64,000 nucleotides of DNA, from the IMG/VR virus record IMGVR_UViG_3300020445_000892, positions 1 through 64,000 of that record. One strand, 5' to 3'. Below the pieces are notes generated by a model, which did not search any database, had not been told where the DNA came from, and was given only the letters and a program-made list of their open reading frames with translations. The translations under genes were made by a program, and so were the position numbers. Within the stretch, counting starts at the first letter, position 1, and each line of letters starts with the position of its first letter. This document shows positions 1 to 7,757 of this stretch, piece after piece. Source of the DNA: a virus.

Positions 1-1938
1 ACTGGTTCATTGAACATTAATAGTACTAAGTTCAACGTTGCTGCTGCAACTGGTAACGTTACCACTGCTGGTACTCTTGGGGTAACTAATGCAGTTGACT
101 TTGATTCTACTCTTAACGTAGATGGTAATGCAGACTTCAATGCTGGTATTGATGTAACAGCAGGTAATGCAACCTTTGCTGGTCTTGTACAGGCAGATAA
201 CGTAACTGACTCTACTGGGTACACTGATGCTTCTGCATCTATATCCACAGATGGTGGTCTATCAGTTGCTAAGAAAGCATACGTTGGTGGTGACTTCTCA
301 GTTGGTGGTGCTGCTGGTATTAAAGCATCTATTACTGCTGCATCTGGTAACACAGATATCAAAGGAACACTTAACGTTGATGACGCTGTAACCTTGGGTG
401 GAACTCTTGGAGTTACAGGTCAGATCACTGGTGATGTAACTGGTGACTTAACAGGTAATGCTGATTCTGCAACTCTGGTTAACGTTACTAACACTAACAA
501 CAACACTCTGTTCTACCCTGCATTTATGGGTGCGAACACTGGTAATGCTGGTGTATTTACTGACTCTGCTAACCTTACTTACAACCCATTCTCTAACACT
601 TTATCTGTAAGTAACTTCTTATCTACTACAAACTTTGAAGTTCAAGGTAACTTGAACATTACTGGAAATATTACTTATGGTCAGTCACAGGTTGGTGATA
701 TCAGTAACCATAATACCGATGCTCTTTCAGAAGGATCAACTAATTTATACTATACAGATGAAAGAGTAGATGACAGAGTTAATAATCTATTCGTTGCTGG
801 TGCAGGTCTTACAAAGACATATGATGATGCTGCTAATTCATATACCCTTGCTCTTGACTTCAGTGAGTATGATACAGATGATGTAACTGAAGGATCATCA
901 AATCTGTTCACCACTGCAGCTCGAACGAGAACTCACTTTACCTACGGAACGGGTATAGAGTTATCGGGTGGTGGACAACTATCTGTCACACAGGCAGATA
1001 TAGACACAGATAATGTAACCGAAGGTTCAACTAATCTGTTTACCACTGCTGCTAGAACCAGAACACACTTTACATATGGAACAGGTATTACACATTCTAG
1101 TGGTACTCTTTCTGTTACTCAATCAGACATTGACACAGATAATATCACAGAAGGATCAACCAACCTCTTCACCACTGCTGCAAGAACTCGTGGACACATT
1201 TCAGTTGGTGGATCACTAGGATATAATGCTTCTACTGGTGTTATTTCTTACACCACTCCAACTACTATTGCATCTCTATCTAATCACGATACGGATGATG
1301 TAGCAGAAGGATCAAATCTATATTATACAGATGCTAGAGCAGACGCACGTATCGCTGCTGCTGACACTGGAGATCTTACAGAAGGATCTAACCTTTACTA
1401 CACAGATGCTAGAGCAGACGCTAGAATCGCTGCTGCATCTACAAGTGACCTAACAGAAGGAAGTAATCTTTATTACACTAACGCTCGTGCTGATGCTCGT
1501 GTGGTAGCAGGTATAACTGGAAAACTTGATGCTTCTGCTGTTAGCACCTTCGGTGGAACTCTAATTGATGATGCAGATGCTGCTACTGCCAGAACCACTC
1601 TTGGACTTGGCACTGCTGCTGTTGCTGCAACTGGTGACTTCGCTACTGCTGCACAGGGTACTACTGCTGATAACGCACTCGCTGCGTCTGCTGTAAGCAC
1701 CTTCGGTGCCACTCTGATTGATGACGCATCAGCATCTGCTGCAAGAACAACTCTTGGACTTGGATCTGCTGCTACCACTGCAAGCACTGCATATGCAACT
1801 GCTGCACAAGGTACTCAGGCAGGTACTAACGATACTGACATTGATTCAATTTACACTGAATTGAACGCTATTGGTAATAACGCTGCGATTACAACCGTAG
1901 CACAACTTAAGGCTGCACTCGCTGCTCTATCAAGATAA
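1..1938 (+). CDS. Repeat-rich fibre/whisker-like structural protein (C-terminal part)
   Basis: The frame is open from the first base, so the 5' end lies outside the window; about 645 residues are visible. The sequence is low-complexity Ala/Thr/Gly/Asp-rich and built almost wholly from repeats. First come beta-rich segments of the GDVTGDLTGNADSATLV type, then three 43-44-residue units with TEGS(T)NLFTTAARTRTHF, three 25-residue units with EGSNLYYTDARADARI, and two longer units with ARTTLGLGTAA. Such repeats are typical of trimeric phage fibres and long virion structural proteins. It sits directly before gp13, the place of the whisker (fibritin) gene wac in T4, but I see no sequence proof that it is fibritin. 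Role as an adsorption or virion appendage protein is inferred. Confidence 0.7.
   Translation, partial: TGSLNINSTKFNVAAATGNVTTAGTLGVTNAVDFDSTLNVDGNADFNAGIDVTAGNATFAGLVQADNVTDSTGYTDASASISTDGGLSVAKKAYVGGDFSVGGAAGIKASITAASGNTDIKGTLNVDDAVTLGGTLGVTGQITGDVTGDLTGNADSATLVNVTNTNNNTLFYPAFMGANTGNAGVFTDSANLTYNPFSNTLSVSNFLSTTNFEVQGNLNITGNITYGQSQVGDISNHNTDALSEGSTNLYYTDERVDDRVNNLFVAGAGLTKTYDDAANSYTLALDFSEYDTDDVTEGSSNLFTTAARTRTHFTYGTGIELSGGGQLSVTQADIDTDNVTEGSTNLFTTAARTRTHFTYGTGITHSSGTLSVTQSDIDTDNITEGSTNLFTTAARTRGHISVGGSLGYNASTGVISYTTPTTIASLSNHDTDDVAEGSNLYYTDARADARIAAADTGDLTEGSNLYYTDARADARIAAASTSDLTEGSNLYYTNARADARVVAGITGKLDASAVSTFGGTLIDDADAATARTTLGLGTAAVAATGDFATAAQGTTADNALAASAVSTFGATLIDDASASAARTTLGLGSAATTASTAYATAAQGTQAGTNDTDIDSIYTELNAIGNNAAITTVAQLKAALAALSR
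871..1215 (+). repeat. Three tandem 43-44-residue coding repeats
   Basis: Units begin near 871, 1003 and 1132, a period of 132 then 129 bp. Each encodes D-T-D-(D/N)-(V/I)-T-E-G-S followed by NLFTTAARTR. The third unit diverges after that core. Confidence 0.85.
1288..1512 (+). repeat. Three tandem 75-bp coding repeats
   Basis: Units start at 1288, 1363 and 1438 with an exact 75-bp period. Each encodes 25 residues with the core EGSNLYYT(D/N)ARADAR. Synonymous differences between units show an old, selected duplication rather than a recent slip. Confidence 0.85.
1528..1830 (+). repeat. Two ~50-residue coding repeats
   Basis: Copies starting near 1531 and 1684 encode ASAVSTFG(G/A)TLIDDA followed by ARTTLGLG and ATAAQGT. 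This is the type of repeat found near C-terminal fibre tips. Confidence 0.75.
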
Positions 1939-1942
1939 TTAA

Positions 1943-2761
1943 ATGGCACAACCAAATTCAAAAGCAACCCTCAAAGAGTACGCCCTACGTAGACTCGGTA
2001 AACCTGTATTGGAGATCAACGTATCAGATGATCAGGTTGATGATGCATTGGATTATACTCTTGAGAAATTTCAGGAGTACCATTACGGTGGATCTGAAAA
2101 GGTTTTTATGAAGCACCAGTTTACTGCTGAGGATCTAACAAGGTTCCAAGCAGATAGTGAAGAGACTGGTACTGATACATTACAAGCTGGTGATACTGGT
2201 ACTGTATTTAAAATGCAGAAGAATTATCTACCAATGCCTGATCATATCAGAGCTGTGAATGGTATCTTTACTTTCCAAGATAAGGGTACTGCCAATATGT
2301 TTGATATTAGATATCAGTTGCGTTTGAATGATCTGTTTGATTTTACATCAACACAGTTTCATCATTACTATATGATTCAGACACACCTTCAAACTATTAA
2401 CTTCTTACTAGAAGGAATGAAACCTACTAGGTTTAATGCCTCTAACGGAAAACTTTGGATTGACTTTGACACATTAACTGATGTCAGAGAAGGTGAGTAT
2501 GTTGTTATGGAATGTGTTAGTGCTATAGATGCTGCTAACTGGACAAAAATTTATAATACTATGTGGGTCAAAGATTATGCAACTTCTTTGATCAAGAAGC
2601 AGTGGGGACAGAATATGTCTAAATTCCAGAACGTCCAACTTCCTGGTGGAGTTACTCTTAATGGTGAGAAGATTTATTCTGATGCTATTGAAGAGATTGA
2701 AAAACTGGAAGAACAGTTGAGACTTACTTATGAAGAACCACCTATGGATATGATAGGATAA
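1943..2761 (+). CDS. gp13: gp13-like neck protein
   Basis: The 272-residue protein starts with MAQPNSKATLKEYALRRLG and contains the region DDALDYTLEKFQEYHYGG, as in neck protein gp13 of T4-like cyanophages. With gp14 it forms the neck that closes the filled head and lets the tail attach. It is followed without a gap by gp14 (stop and start overlap by one base) and then gp15, the T4 order. Size is slightly below T4 gp13 (309 residues). Assignment rests on remembered family sequence plus synteny. Confidence 0.85.
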   Translation: MAQPNSKATLKEYALRRLGKPVLEINVSDDQVDDALDYTLEKFQEYHYGGSEKVFMKHQFTAEDLTRFQADSEETGTDTLQAGDTGTVFKMQKNYLPMPDHIRAVNGIFTFQDKGTANMFDIRYQLRLNDLFDFTSTQFHHYYMIQTHLQTINFLLEGMKPTRFNASNGKLWIDFDTLTDVREGEYVVMECVSAIDAANWTKIYNTMWVKDYATSLIKKQWGQNMSKFQNVQLPGGVTLNGEKIYSDAIEEIEKLEEQLRLTYEEPPMDMIG

Positions 2762-3627
2762 TGCCTACTAATTCTTACTTCACACACGGAACCTCTGGGG
2801 AACAGAACCTAGTTGGTGAACTTGTAAAAGAACAAATTAAGATGTTTGGTACGGATGTTTATTACATCCCACGTGTCATAGTTGATGAAGATCCTACCTT
2901 TGGTGAGGATTCTTTATCTAAGTTTGATGATGCTTATTTGATAGAAGCATACTTAGAGAACGTTCAAGGATTTGGTGGAGATGGAGATCTATACAGTAAG
3001 TTTGGTGTAAGGATATCTGATCAAGTTAATTTTATTATCTCACGAGATAGGTTCACAGAACTAGTTGATGATAATACAACACTCATTGTAGAGGGTAGAC
3101 CTAATGAAGGAGACTTGGTTTACTTCCCTCTAGCACAAAAATTATTTCAAATACAATACGTAGAGTACGAAACACCTTTCTTCCAGTTAGGTAAAATCCA
3201 TACTTGGGGTCTGAAGTGTGAACTATATGAGTACAGCGACGAGGACTTCGATACAGGTGTTGATGCTATCGACAAAGTGGAGAGGAACTTTGCTACTACA
3301 ATTACTCTTAACTTTTCTACAGGTGGTACAGGAACCTTTACTGTTGGTGAAACAATTGCAGGTGGTACATCTAACGTAACTGCTGAAGTTAAGTCTTGGG
3401 ATGCAACCAACAGACAACTTCAGATATACAATAGATCGGGTATCTTTACAATACCAGAAACCTGTACTGGACAGACATCTGGAGCAGCGTGGACAACTGC
3501 TAGTTATAATACCCTAAATAATACTAACTCTGAGTTCGATCAGAACCAGTTCTTTGAGACTCAAGCTGATGGAATACTTGACTTTAGTCAAGGTAATCCA
3601 TTCGGTGAATTTGGACAGGCAGACTAA
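2761..3627 (+). CDS. gp14: gp14-like neck protein
   Basis: The protein has 288 residues, close to T4 gp14 (256). Conserved N-terminal features are the region around YFTHGTSGEQNLV and the segment MFGTDVYYIPR. Together with gp13 it completes the head and forms the neck. Residues about 180-245 form a Thr/Gly-rich beta segment (FSTGGTGTFTVGE and onward) that looks like an inserted beta domain relative to T4. It overlaps gp13 and gp15 by single bases, so the three are translationally coupled. Confidence 0.85.
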   Translation: MPTNSYFTHGTSGEQNLVGELVKEQIKMFGTDVYYIPRVIVDEDPTFGEDSLSKFDDAYLIEAYLENVQGFGGDGDLYSKFGVRISDQVNFIISRDRFTELVDDNTTLIVEGRPNEGDLVYFPLAQKLFQIQYVEYETPFFQLGKIHTWGLKCELYEYSDEDFDTGVDAIDKVERNFATTITLNFSTGGTGTFTVGETIAGGTSNVTAEVKSWDATNRQLQIYNRSGIFTIPETCTGQTSGAAWTTASYNTLNNTNSEFDQNQFFETQADGILDFSQGNPFGEFGQAD

Positions 3628-4427
3628 TGTTAGGAACTTACTCATACAACGAAATCTTCAGGAAGACTGTTATAGCCTTTGGTACTATCTTCAATAATAT
3701 TGAACTGAAACGTACTGCTGGATCTAAAACAGAAGTGATGAAGGTACCTTTGGCATATGGTCCAAAGGATAAATTCCTGGCTCGTTTAGCACAGTCAGCT
3801 ACTGCTGATAACAAACAAGTTCAAATTACTTTACCTCGTATATCATTTGAGATCAGTGGATTCTCATACGATAGTTCAAGGAAGGTATCACCAACTCAAG
3901 TCATTAGACACGTAGGTACAGACGATAAAACTCGTAAAGCATTTATGCCAGTACCATACAATGTTGATTTTGAGTTAGCAATACTATCAAAGAATCAGGA
4001 TGATGGACTTCAGATCCTTGAACAGATCCTTCCTATATTTCAACCAATGTTTAACATCACTATTAACTTAGTTGATGCTATTGGTGAGAAGAAGGACTTC
4101 CCAATATCTCTTAACTCAGTTAGTTACGAGGATGATTATGAAGGTGATTACACAACACGTAGAACATTAATCTATACGTTGTCATTTACCGCTAAGACTT
4201 ATCTATATGGTCCTGTCACTGACACGACTGATAAGCTTATCAAGAAAGCAATCGTTGATACTCACCTTAAGGTTGATACAACTGCTGCTCGTGAAGTTAG
4301 ATACACAGTCACACCAGATCCTATTACTGCTGAGGCTGATGATAACTTCGGATTCAATGAAATTTACAGTGAGTTTACTGATGCAAAAGCCAGAGATCCA
4401 GTCACAGGAACCGATGTCGATGTATAA
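3627..4427 (+). CDS. gp15: gp15-like tail terminator / sheath stabiliser
   Basis: The protein has 266 residues, nearly the length of T4 gp15 (272). It shares an N-terminus of the type (F/Y)xYNxxFR, a central LPRISFEISGFSYD, and ILEQILPIFQPMFN, matching T4 gp15 VEQILPYFQPHFN. gp15 forms the ring that ends the tail tube and sheath and joins the tail to the neck. The last 14 bases overlap the start of the small terminase gene. Confidence 0.93.
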   Translation: MLGTYSYNEIFRKTVIAFGTIFNNIELKRTAGSKTEVMKVPLAYGPKDKFLARLAQSATADNKQVQITLPRISFEISGFSYDSSRKVSPTQVIRHVGTDDKTRKAFMPVPYNVDFELAILSKNQDDGLQILEQILPIFQPMFNITINLVDAIGEKKDFPISLNSVSYEDDYEGDYTTRRTLIYTLSFTAKTYLYGPVTDTTDKLIKKAIVDTHLKVDTTAAREVRYTVTPDPITAEADDNFGFNEIYSEFTDAKARDPVTGTDVDV

Positions 4428-4815
4428 CGGCATTGAGGATGCCCTCGATGTTGAAACATCCATTGTACCTAAAGAGAAAACAGAAGTCGTTAAACCTGCT
4501 ATGGTTGAGCAGATTACTAAGGACTATGAGTATACTCGTGGAAATTTATATTCACTTATTGAGAAGGGACAAGAGGCTGTTGATGGTATATTAGAACTTG
4601 CTCAGGAATCAGATAGTCCTAGAGCATATGAAGTTGCTGGTAATATGATTAAGAATATAGCAGACACCACAGACAAGTTAATGGATCTGCAAAAGAAATT
4701 GCAAGAAGTAGAAGAAGGTCCAGCGAACCCTCAGAAGAACGTTACTAACAATACTATGTTTGTTGGTTCTACTGCTGATCTTGCGAAATTCCTGAAGTCG
4801 CAACAGGATAAATAG
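4414..4815 (+). CDS. gp16: gp16-like small terminase subunit
   Basis: About 133 residues. It aligns with T4 gp16 around SDSPRAYEVAGNMIKNIADT and the C-terminal region with TMFVGSTADLAKF. The family forms the ring that stimulates gp17 during packaging. An open frame extends upstream to 4207 but that part is a shadow of gp15. ATGs at 4414 and 4420 both follow AGGAA at 4406-4410; 4414 is given, while 4420 has the better spacing. It is separated from gp17 by about 3.6 kb of accessory genes, unlike T4 where 16 and 17 adjoin. Confidence 0.88.
   Translation: MSMYNGIEDALDVETSIVPKEKTEVVKPAMVEQITKDYEYTRGNLYSLIEKGQEAVDGILELAQESDSPRAYEVAGNMIKNIADTTDKLMDLQKKLQEVEEGPANPQKNVTNNTMFVGSTADLAKFLKSQQDK
4807..4814 (+). 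promoter_or_regulatory. Late promoter-like octamer GATAAATA
   Basis: The octamer matches the T4 late consensus TATAAATA at seven of eight positions and lies 25 bases before the ATG at 4840. It overlaps the stop codon of gp16. Confidence 0.6.
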
Positions 4816-4839
4816 TCTAGTAAAAGGAATCAAGTCACA

Positions 4840-5379
4840 ATGTCAGTCTTAAATGTATTAGATACTCAGACAGTGAGTGGTTCAGGAACTGCATACATTG
4901 TGGTCAAGTCTGGTGTAGTTCGTGCTTACGCTGCATCTGCATCTTCAATACAATTCGATGCTGGTCCTGCTGTAACTCTCGCTGCTGGAGAAGCAATTCT
5001 CCTCTCCGTTGGAAAGTCAAAGAACGTATCAATAACTGGTGCTTCAGATGCTGCTACCTGTGTATTCACAGTTGGTGGTGTAGGTGCTGGTCAACGTCAT
5101 AACTTTGCAGTAGGAGATTACATTCAAACTATAGATGGTGGTGACACCGATGGATTTGTTGCAGCATTTGAAACTGCTGCTTCTGCTGGAAAGAAAGTCA
5201 CTGCTGTTACAAACACCACAGTAACAACTGATTACGATTCATCTTCTGCTTCTGCAGCATATGCAATCAGTGAAGCAGATGTTATTGCAAACAACGTTCC
5301 TCAACTTCAAAGAACAGTGAAACTCACTGCAGGATCTGCTGATGTTGTAGTTGAGCAAGTACAAATTGTTGGTGGCTAA
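4840..5379 (+). CDS. Beta-rich putative virion protein
   Basis: A 179-residue Ala/Val/Ser/Thr-rich protein without membrane segments or catalytic motifs that I recognise. Its composition (AYIVVKSGVVRAYAASASS, then alternating hydrophobic strands) resembles decoration or adhesin-like beta proteins. It has its own late-type promoter at 4807 and an AAGGA ribosome site 10 bases before the ATG. The stop overlaps the next ATG. A structural role is inferred from promoter type and composition only. Confidence 0.6.
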   Translation: MSVLNVLDTQTVSGSGTAYIVVKSGVVRAYAASASSIQFDAGPAVTLAAGEAILLSVGKSKNVSITGASDAATCVFTVGGVGAGQRHNFAVGDYIQTIDGGDTDGFVAAFETAASAGKKVTAVTNTTVTTDYDSSSASAAYAISEADVIANNVPQLQRTVKLTAGSADVVVEQVQIVGG

Positions 5380-6035
5380 TGGAAACTACTGGTCAAACCG
5401 ATCCTGTATTAAAGAAGAAAAAGCAGTTGTTAGATAAGAAGCAACTACAGTTAAATCTTCGTAAGATACAACTTCAACGCAAAACAGTTCAAGCTGGAGG
5501 TGAAACCGATATGCGTACAGAGAAACGTGTAATGTCCTTTAAGCAGTTCATAGCTGAAGGTGGATTGGCACGTGCTATCAGTAAATCTAATACAAAGGTT
5601 ACTGGACACATCAGTGCTGACAGGGGTTCTGACGAAAAGAAGAACCGTGAGAAACGTAAAGGATTAGAGAAAGACCTTAAGAAGAAGGGTATTGGATATA
5701 AGAAGGGAGTGGGACAGTACAAGTATGACGATGGGAAAACTGGCACAGAGGTGTCCTACCATACGTCAAAACCTGATAAAATGTCTAAGCGACGCTTTGG
5801 TAAGCTAAGTCGTAGGCTCGGTCGTAAACACGGTCAAGAGTCTGTTATTACAAAAGATAAAGACAAATCTGCCAAATTACATTATACTGATAAGAGTGGT
5901 AAGAAATCCGAGTCTCTCGGTAAGACAAAAGCTGGTAAGCATCCTGGTGGATATGGTGAAACATCTTCTACCAACGTGCGATCTGGTAAACTACCCAAAA
6001 AGGTCAAAGACCAAAAACTACACTATGACAAATAA
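5379..6035 (+). CDS. Very basic protein with prohead-targeting-like motif
   Basis: The long frame gives 218 residues, rich in Lys, Arg, Gly and Ser. Residues 52-61 read MSFKQFIAEG, closely like the MKTYQEFIAEA head of T4 internal proteins IPI-IPIII, a capsid-targeting sequence cut by gp21 after (I/L)xE. Cleavage would fall after Glu60. A second start at 5511 (Met45), preceded by GGAGG at 5496-5500, would put this motif near the N-terminus; the start at 5379 overlaps the previous stop. The rest (for example KKKGIGYKKGVGQYKYDDG) is a basic, probably DNA-contacting body. I infer a head-internal protein packed with the genome. Confidence 0.65.
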   Translation: METTGQTDPVLKKKKQLLDKKQLQLNLRKIQLQRKTVQAGGETDMRTEKRVMSFKQFIAEGGLARAISKSNTKVTGHISADRGSDEKKNREKRKGLEKDLKKKGIGYKKGVGQYKYDDGKTGTEVSYHTSKPDKMSKRRFGKLSRRLGRKHGQESVITKDKDKSAKLHYTDKSGKKSESLGKTKAGKHPGGYGETSSTNVRSGKLPKKVKDQKLHYDK

Positions 6036-6249
6036 AGATTACGATGATTCCAACTGGCGAGAGGAAATGCAATCCTACGCTAGTGGACCTGAGTTAACAC
6101 TCTTGATAGATGGACCTAAAAGTCTTGCACAGTCTTGGCATATGGGTGCATTGTATAACAAATGGAAAAAAATGAAGGGTTATAAAGACCCTGAACCACC
6201 AGACTGTCAATCATCTTTTAAGGAGTGGAACGATGGAGTTAAAATGTAA
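6025..6249 (+). CDS. Small conserved-looking protein of unknown function
   Basis: A 74-residue protein starting MTNKDYDDSNWREEM, with several Trp and a charged C-terminus (FKEWNDGVKM). It overlaps the end of the preceding basic protein by 11 bases and the following zinc-finger gene by 17. A longer open frame from 5896 lies within the preceding gene and is not used. No domain recognised. Confidence 0.65.
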   Translation: MTNKDYDDSNWREEMQSYASGPELTLLIDGPKSLAQSWHMGALYNKWKKMKGYKDPEPPDCQSSFKEWNDGVKM

Positions 6250-6373
6250 ATACTGTGGACTTATTGTTCCTAGTACAAAACCTAATCCTCAAAAATGGTT
6301 ACAAAAGCACGAGATGAATTGTGCTCGTAACCCGAATAACAATAAAAGAAACGGACCTATAGGAACAGAGTAA
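6233..6373 (+). CDS. 46-residue zinc-finger-like microprotein
   Basis: The ATG at 6233 opens a 46-codon frame with Cys5-x2-Cys8, then His26-x3-Cys30. The spacing CxxC-x17-HxxxC is that of a single C2HC zinc knuckle. The C-terminus is polar (Asn/Lys/Arg). It overlaps both neighbours, with TAATG coupling to the next gene. A zinc-binding nucleic-acid or protein adaptor is plausible; the partner is unknown. Confidence 0.65.
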   Translation: MELKCKYCGLIVPSTKPNPQKWLQKHEMNCARNPNNNKRNGPIGTE

Positions 6374-6522
6374 TGAACAAAGTAAAGGAGATCGCAGTCA
6401 AGATTAAGGACTGGGATAAAGCACTTGCTAAAAAAATTCAAACCAAATTTAACTTAACTGATTATCAGATGTTATGCCTTGCTTTTGGTAAGGGTTTCAT
6501 CATCGGTGCTATTCTTCTGTAG
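6373..6522 (+). CDS. Small protein with C-terminal hydrophobic segment
   Basis: A 49-residue protein beginning MNKVKEIAVKIKDWDKAL and ending in a hydrophobic stretch (residues about 34-49, FGKGFIIGAILL). An amphipathic helix followed by a short membrane-seeking tail is the pattern seen. The start overlaps the previous stop (TAATG). Function unknown. Confidence 0.6.
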   Translation: MNKVKEIAVKIKDWDKALAKKIQTKFNLTDYQMLCLAFGKGFIIGAILL

Positions 6523-6530
6523 CACTCTGA

Positions 6531-6538
6531 TCTAAATA
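6531..6538 (+). promoter_or_regulatory. Possible late promoter TCTAAATA
   Basis: Octamer 7 bases before the ATG at 6546. If transcription starts about six bases downstream, as at T4 late promoters, the message would be nearly leaderless, so this one is doubtful. Confidence 0.35.
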
Positions 6539-6545
6539 CTTTATT

Positions 6546-6860
6546 ATGAGTCCAGACAAAAATCCAGAAAGGTTCTATAACAAAGAACAAGTCGATATGC
6601 TCATCCAAGCTGCTGTTGCTGAAGCACACGAAATGGATGAAGCTATTATGGCAAAGCATAACCGAGAAGCAACTATCATTAGTATGATTCTCGGTTTTAC
6701 TTGTCTTGCACTATTCATTGATGGTCTATTAAGGATCCTTGGTATCATCCCACCCTTTATGGATTTGGATGTTAACGTCATTGATGATATAATAGAGAAA
6801 GTTGAACAAGACATTTTACCCATAGTTCAACAAGCTAAAGGGTACATACCAAAAATTTGA
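6546..6860 (+). CDS. Single-pass membrane protein
   Basis: A 104-residue protein. Residues 1-40 are charged and helical, residues about 43-68 form one clear membrane helix (IISMILGFTCLALFIDGLL), and the C-terminal 35 residues are acidic then mixed (DIIEKVEQDILP). There is no signal cleavage site. It overlaps nothing functional upstream and is followed within 3 bases by another single-pass protein. Function unknown; the two may act together at the inner membrane. Confidence 0.65.
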   Translation: MSPDKNPERFYNKEQVDMLIQAAVAEAHEMDEAIMAKHNREATIISMILGFTCLALFIDGLLRILGIIPPFMDLDVNVIDDIIEKVEQDILPIVQQAKGYIPKI

Positions 6861-6862
6861 TT

Positions 6863-7075
6863 ATGACTTATCAATCACCACCACCTTCTTGGGATAAAAA
6901 GAGAAACCAAGTGAAGAGTAAATTCTATTACATATTCTGGGGTATAGCTACCTTCTCTGTTGTAGCAGGTCAATTATATGTTGGATCTGGATACAGAGAC
7001 TATGCTAAATCACTCAATAGGTTGTTCGATACAATAGAACTAGAGGTTACAACACCTCGTCCTAGATTCTATTAA
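6863..7075 (+). CDS. Small single-pass membrane protein
   Basis: A 70-residue protein from ATG 6863 (a TTG at 6857 is a less likely start). The N-terminus is polar and Pro-rich (SPPPSWDKKRNQ), residues about 22-42 are a membrane helix (FYYIFWGIATFSVVAGQLYV), and the C-terminal half is charged. It begins 2 bases after the preceding membrane protein ends. Confidence 0.6.
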   Translation: MTYQSPPPSWDKKRNQVKSKFYYIFWGIATFSVVAGQLYVGSGYRDYAKSLNRLFDTIELEVTTPRPRFY

Positions 7076-7089
7076 GAGATAATTAAATT

Positions 7090-7097
7090 AGTAAATA
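7090..7097 (+). promoter_or_regulatory. Late promoter-like octamer AGTAAATA
   Basis: Contains the TAAATA core and lies 18 bases before the ATG at 7116. It differs from the consensus in its first two bases. Confidence 0.4.
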
Positions 7098-7115
7098 ACT
7101 ATATCGGTGCCAATT

Positions 7116-7328
7116 ATGGCGTTCGAGGATATTAAATCTTTATACGAACTTACTGAAGAGAACTACAAACTCCAAGATATGATTCAAATCTACCAAGAAG
7201 AGATCGTAAAACTTGAACAAGAGAAAGACGTACTCAAAGCAGAAGTTACTTTTTTGCGTCAACAGCTCGAGTACAAGACTTTAGGTCCACCAATACATTC
7301 ACAAGACATTAAAAAAGACCCTAGATAG
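7116..7328 (+). CDS. Coiled-coil microprotein
   Basis: A 70-residue protein (MAFEDIKSLYELTEENYKL at the start) with a heptad-rich region at residues about 10-52, rich in Leu, Glu, Lys and Gln. It is probably a parallel coiled coil. A GTG at 7107 is a weaker start. The stop codon lies inside the stem of the following terminator, so translation and termination overlap. Function unknown. Confidence 0.6.
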   Translation: MAFEDIKSLYELTEENYKLQDMIQIYQEEIVKLEQEKDVLKAEVTFLRQQLEYKTLGPPIHSQDIKKDPR

Positions 7329-7340
7329 GGTCTTTTATTT
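7311..7340. terminator. Bidirectional intrinsic terminator
   Basis: Stem AGACCCT/AGGGTCT with loop AGAT, an A-run on the left and a T-run on the right, so it works on either strand. It separates the + strand gene ending at 7328 from the - strand gene ending at 7360. Confidence 0.85.
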
Positions 7341-7359
7341 TGTAAATTTTTAAAGAGAT

Positions 7360-7515
7360 CTATGCAAGGACTTCCCTGCAGATACGTTTACAGCTAGCGT
7401 GTTCATCCTCACACTCAATCAAACAGTCAAAGTAGTCGTCTATATTCTCCTGGGTTGAGTTTTCTCTGTGATTCCATTCTGCCATTTGATTAAAATTAAG
7501 GATACTGTGTGACAT
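7360..7515 (-). CDS. Antisense twin-CX3C microprotein
   Basis: A 51-residue protein on the - strand. The start at 7515 is chosen because GGAG lies just upstream; the frame extends to 7584 and an internal ATG exists at 7485. The C-terminal region reads DCLIECEDEHASCKRIC, that is C-x3-C-x6-C-x3-C, a twin CX3C pattern suited to a disulphide-linked helical hairpin or metal site. A late-type octamer on the - strand lies at 7585-7592. It converges on the terminator at 7311. It is the only isolated antisense gene in the first 40 kb. Confidence 0.6.
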   Translation of the reverse strand: MSHSILNFNQMAEWNHRENSTQENIDDYFDCLIECEDEHASCKRICREVLA

Positions 7516-7584
7516 TTTTGACTCCAAACTGGACAACATAACAAAGTAACTTTGGTTACATCTTGTTCTCTCCAAGTCTACCAT

Positions 7585-7592
7585 TATTTAGA
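7585..7592 (-). promoter_or_regulatory. Late promoter-like octamer TCTAAATA on - strand
   Basis: The complement of 7585-7592 reads TCTAAATA. Transcription about six bases on would give a leader of roughly 65 bases to the start at 7515. Confidence 0.5.
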
Positions 7593-7643
7593 CAAAAAGT
7601 GTCTGTATTTACTGATACAATTTAATAAAAATTTATGCCTACG

Positions 7644-7651
7644 AATAAATA
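7644..7651 (+). promoter_or_regulatory. Late promoter-like octamer AATAAATA
   Basis: Lies 22 bases before the small frame at 7674 and 48 before the ATG at 7700, in a gap between divergent genes. Confidence 0.5.
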
Positions 7652-7673
7652 CCTACACACTGCATAGGTTCGT

Positions 7674-7757
7674 ATGGTCTGGGTTATCCGTCTATACGTA
7701 TGGACGGCTATTTTTATTGGATTAGTAAATCTTTCAACCTTCGCATATATAGAATGA
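7674..7757 (+). CDS. Possible 27-residue hydrophobic peptide
   Basis: ATG 7674 opens MVWVIRLYVWTAIFIGLVNL and stops at 7757, sharing ATGA with an in-frame ATG (7754) of the next membrane protein. Its hydrophobic character and coupling suggest a membrane peptide, but a frame this short may be chance. Confidence 0.3.
   Translation: MVWVIRLYVWTAIFIGLVNLSTFAYIE

Noticed and set aside
1473-1787. 104-codon open frame on the - strand
   Set aside because: It is the mirror of the Ala-rich repeats of the + strand fibre gene; composition is an artefact of GCT/GCA codons.
4207-4413. Upstream part of the gp16 frame
   Set aside because: It lies in gp15 in another frame, has a Leu/Ser-rich shadow composition, and gp16 homology starts after 4414.
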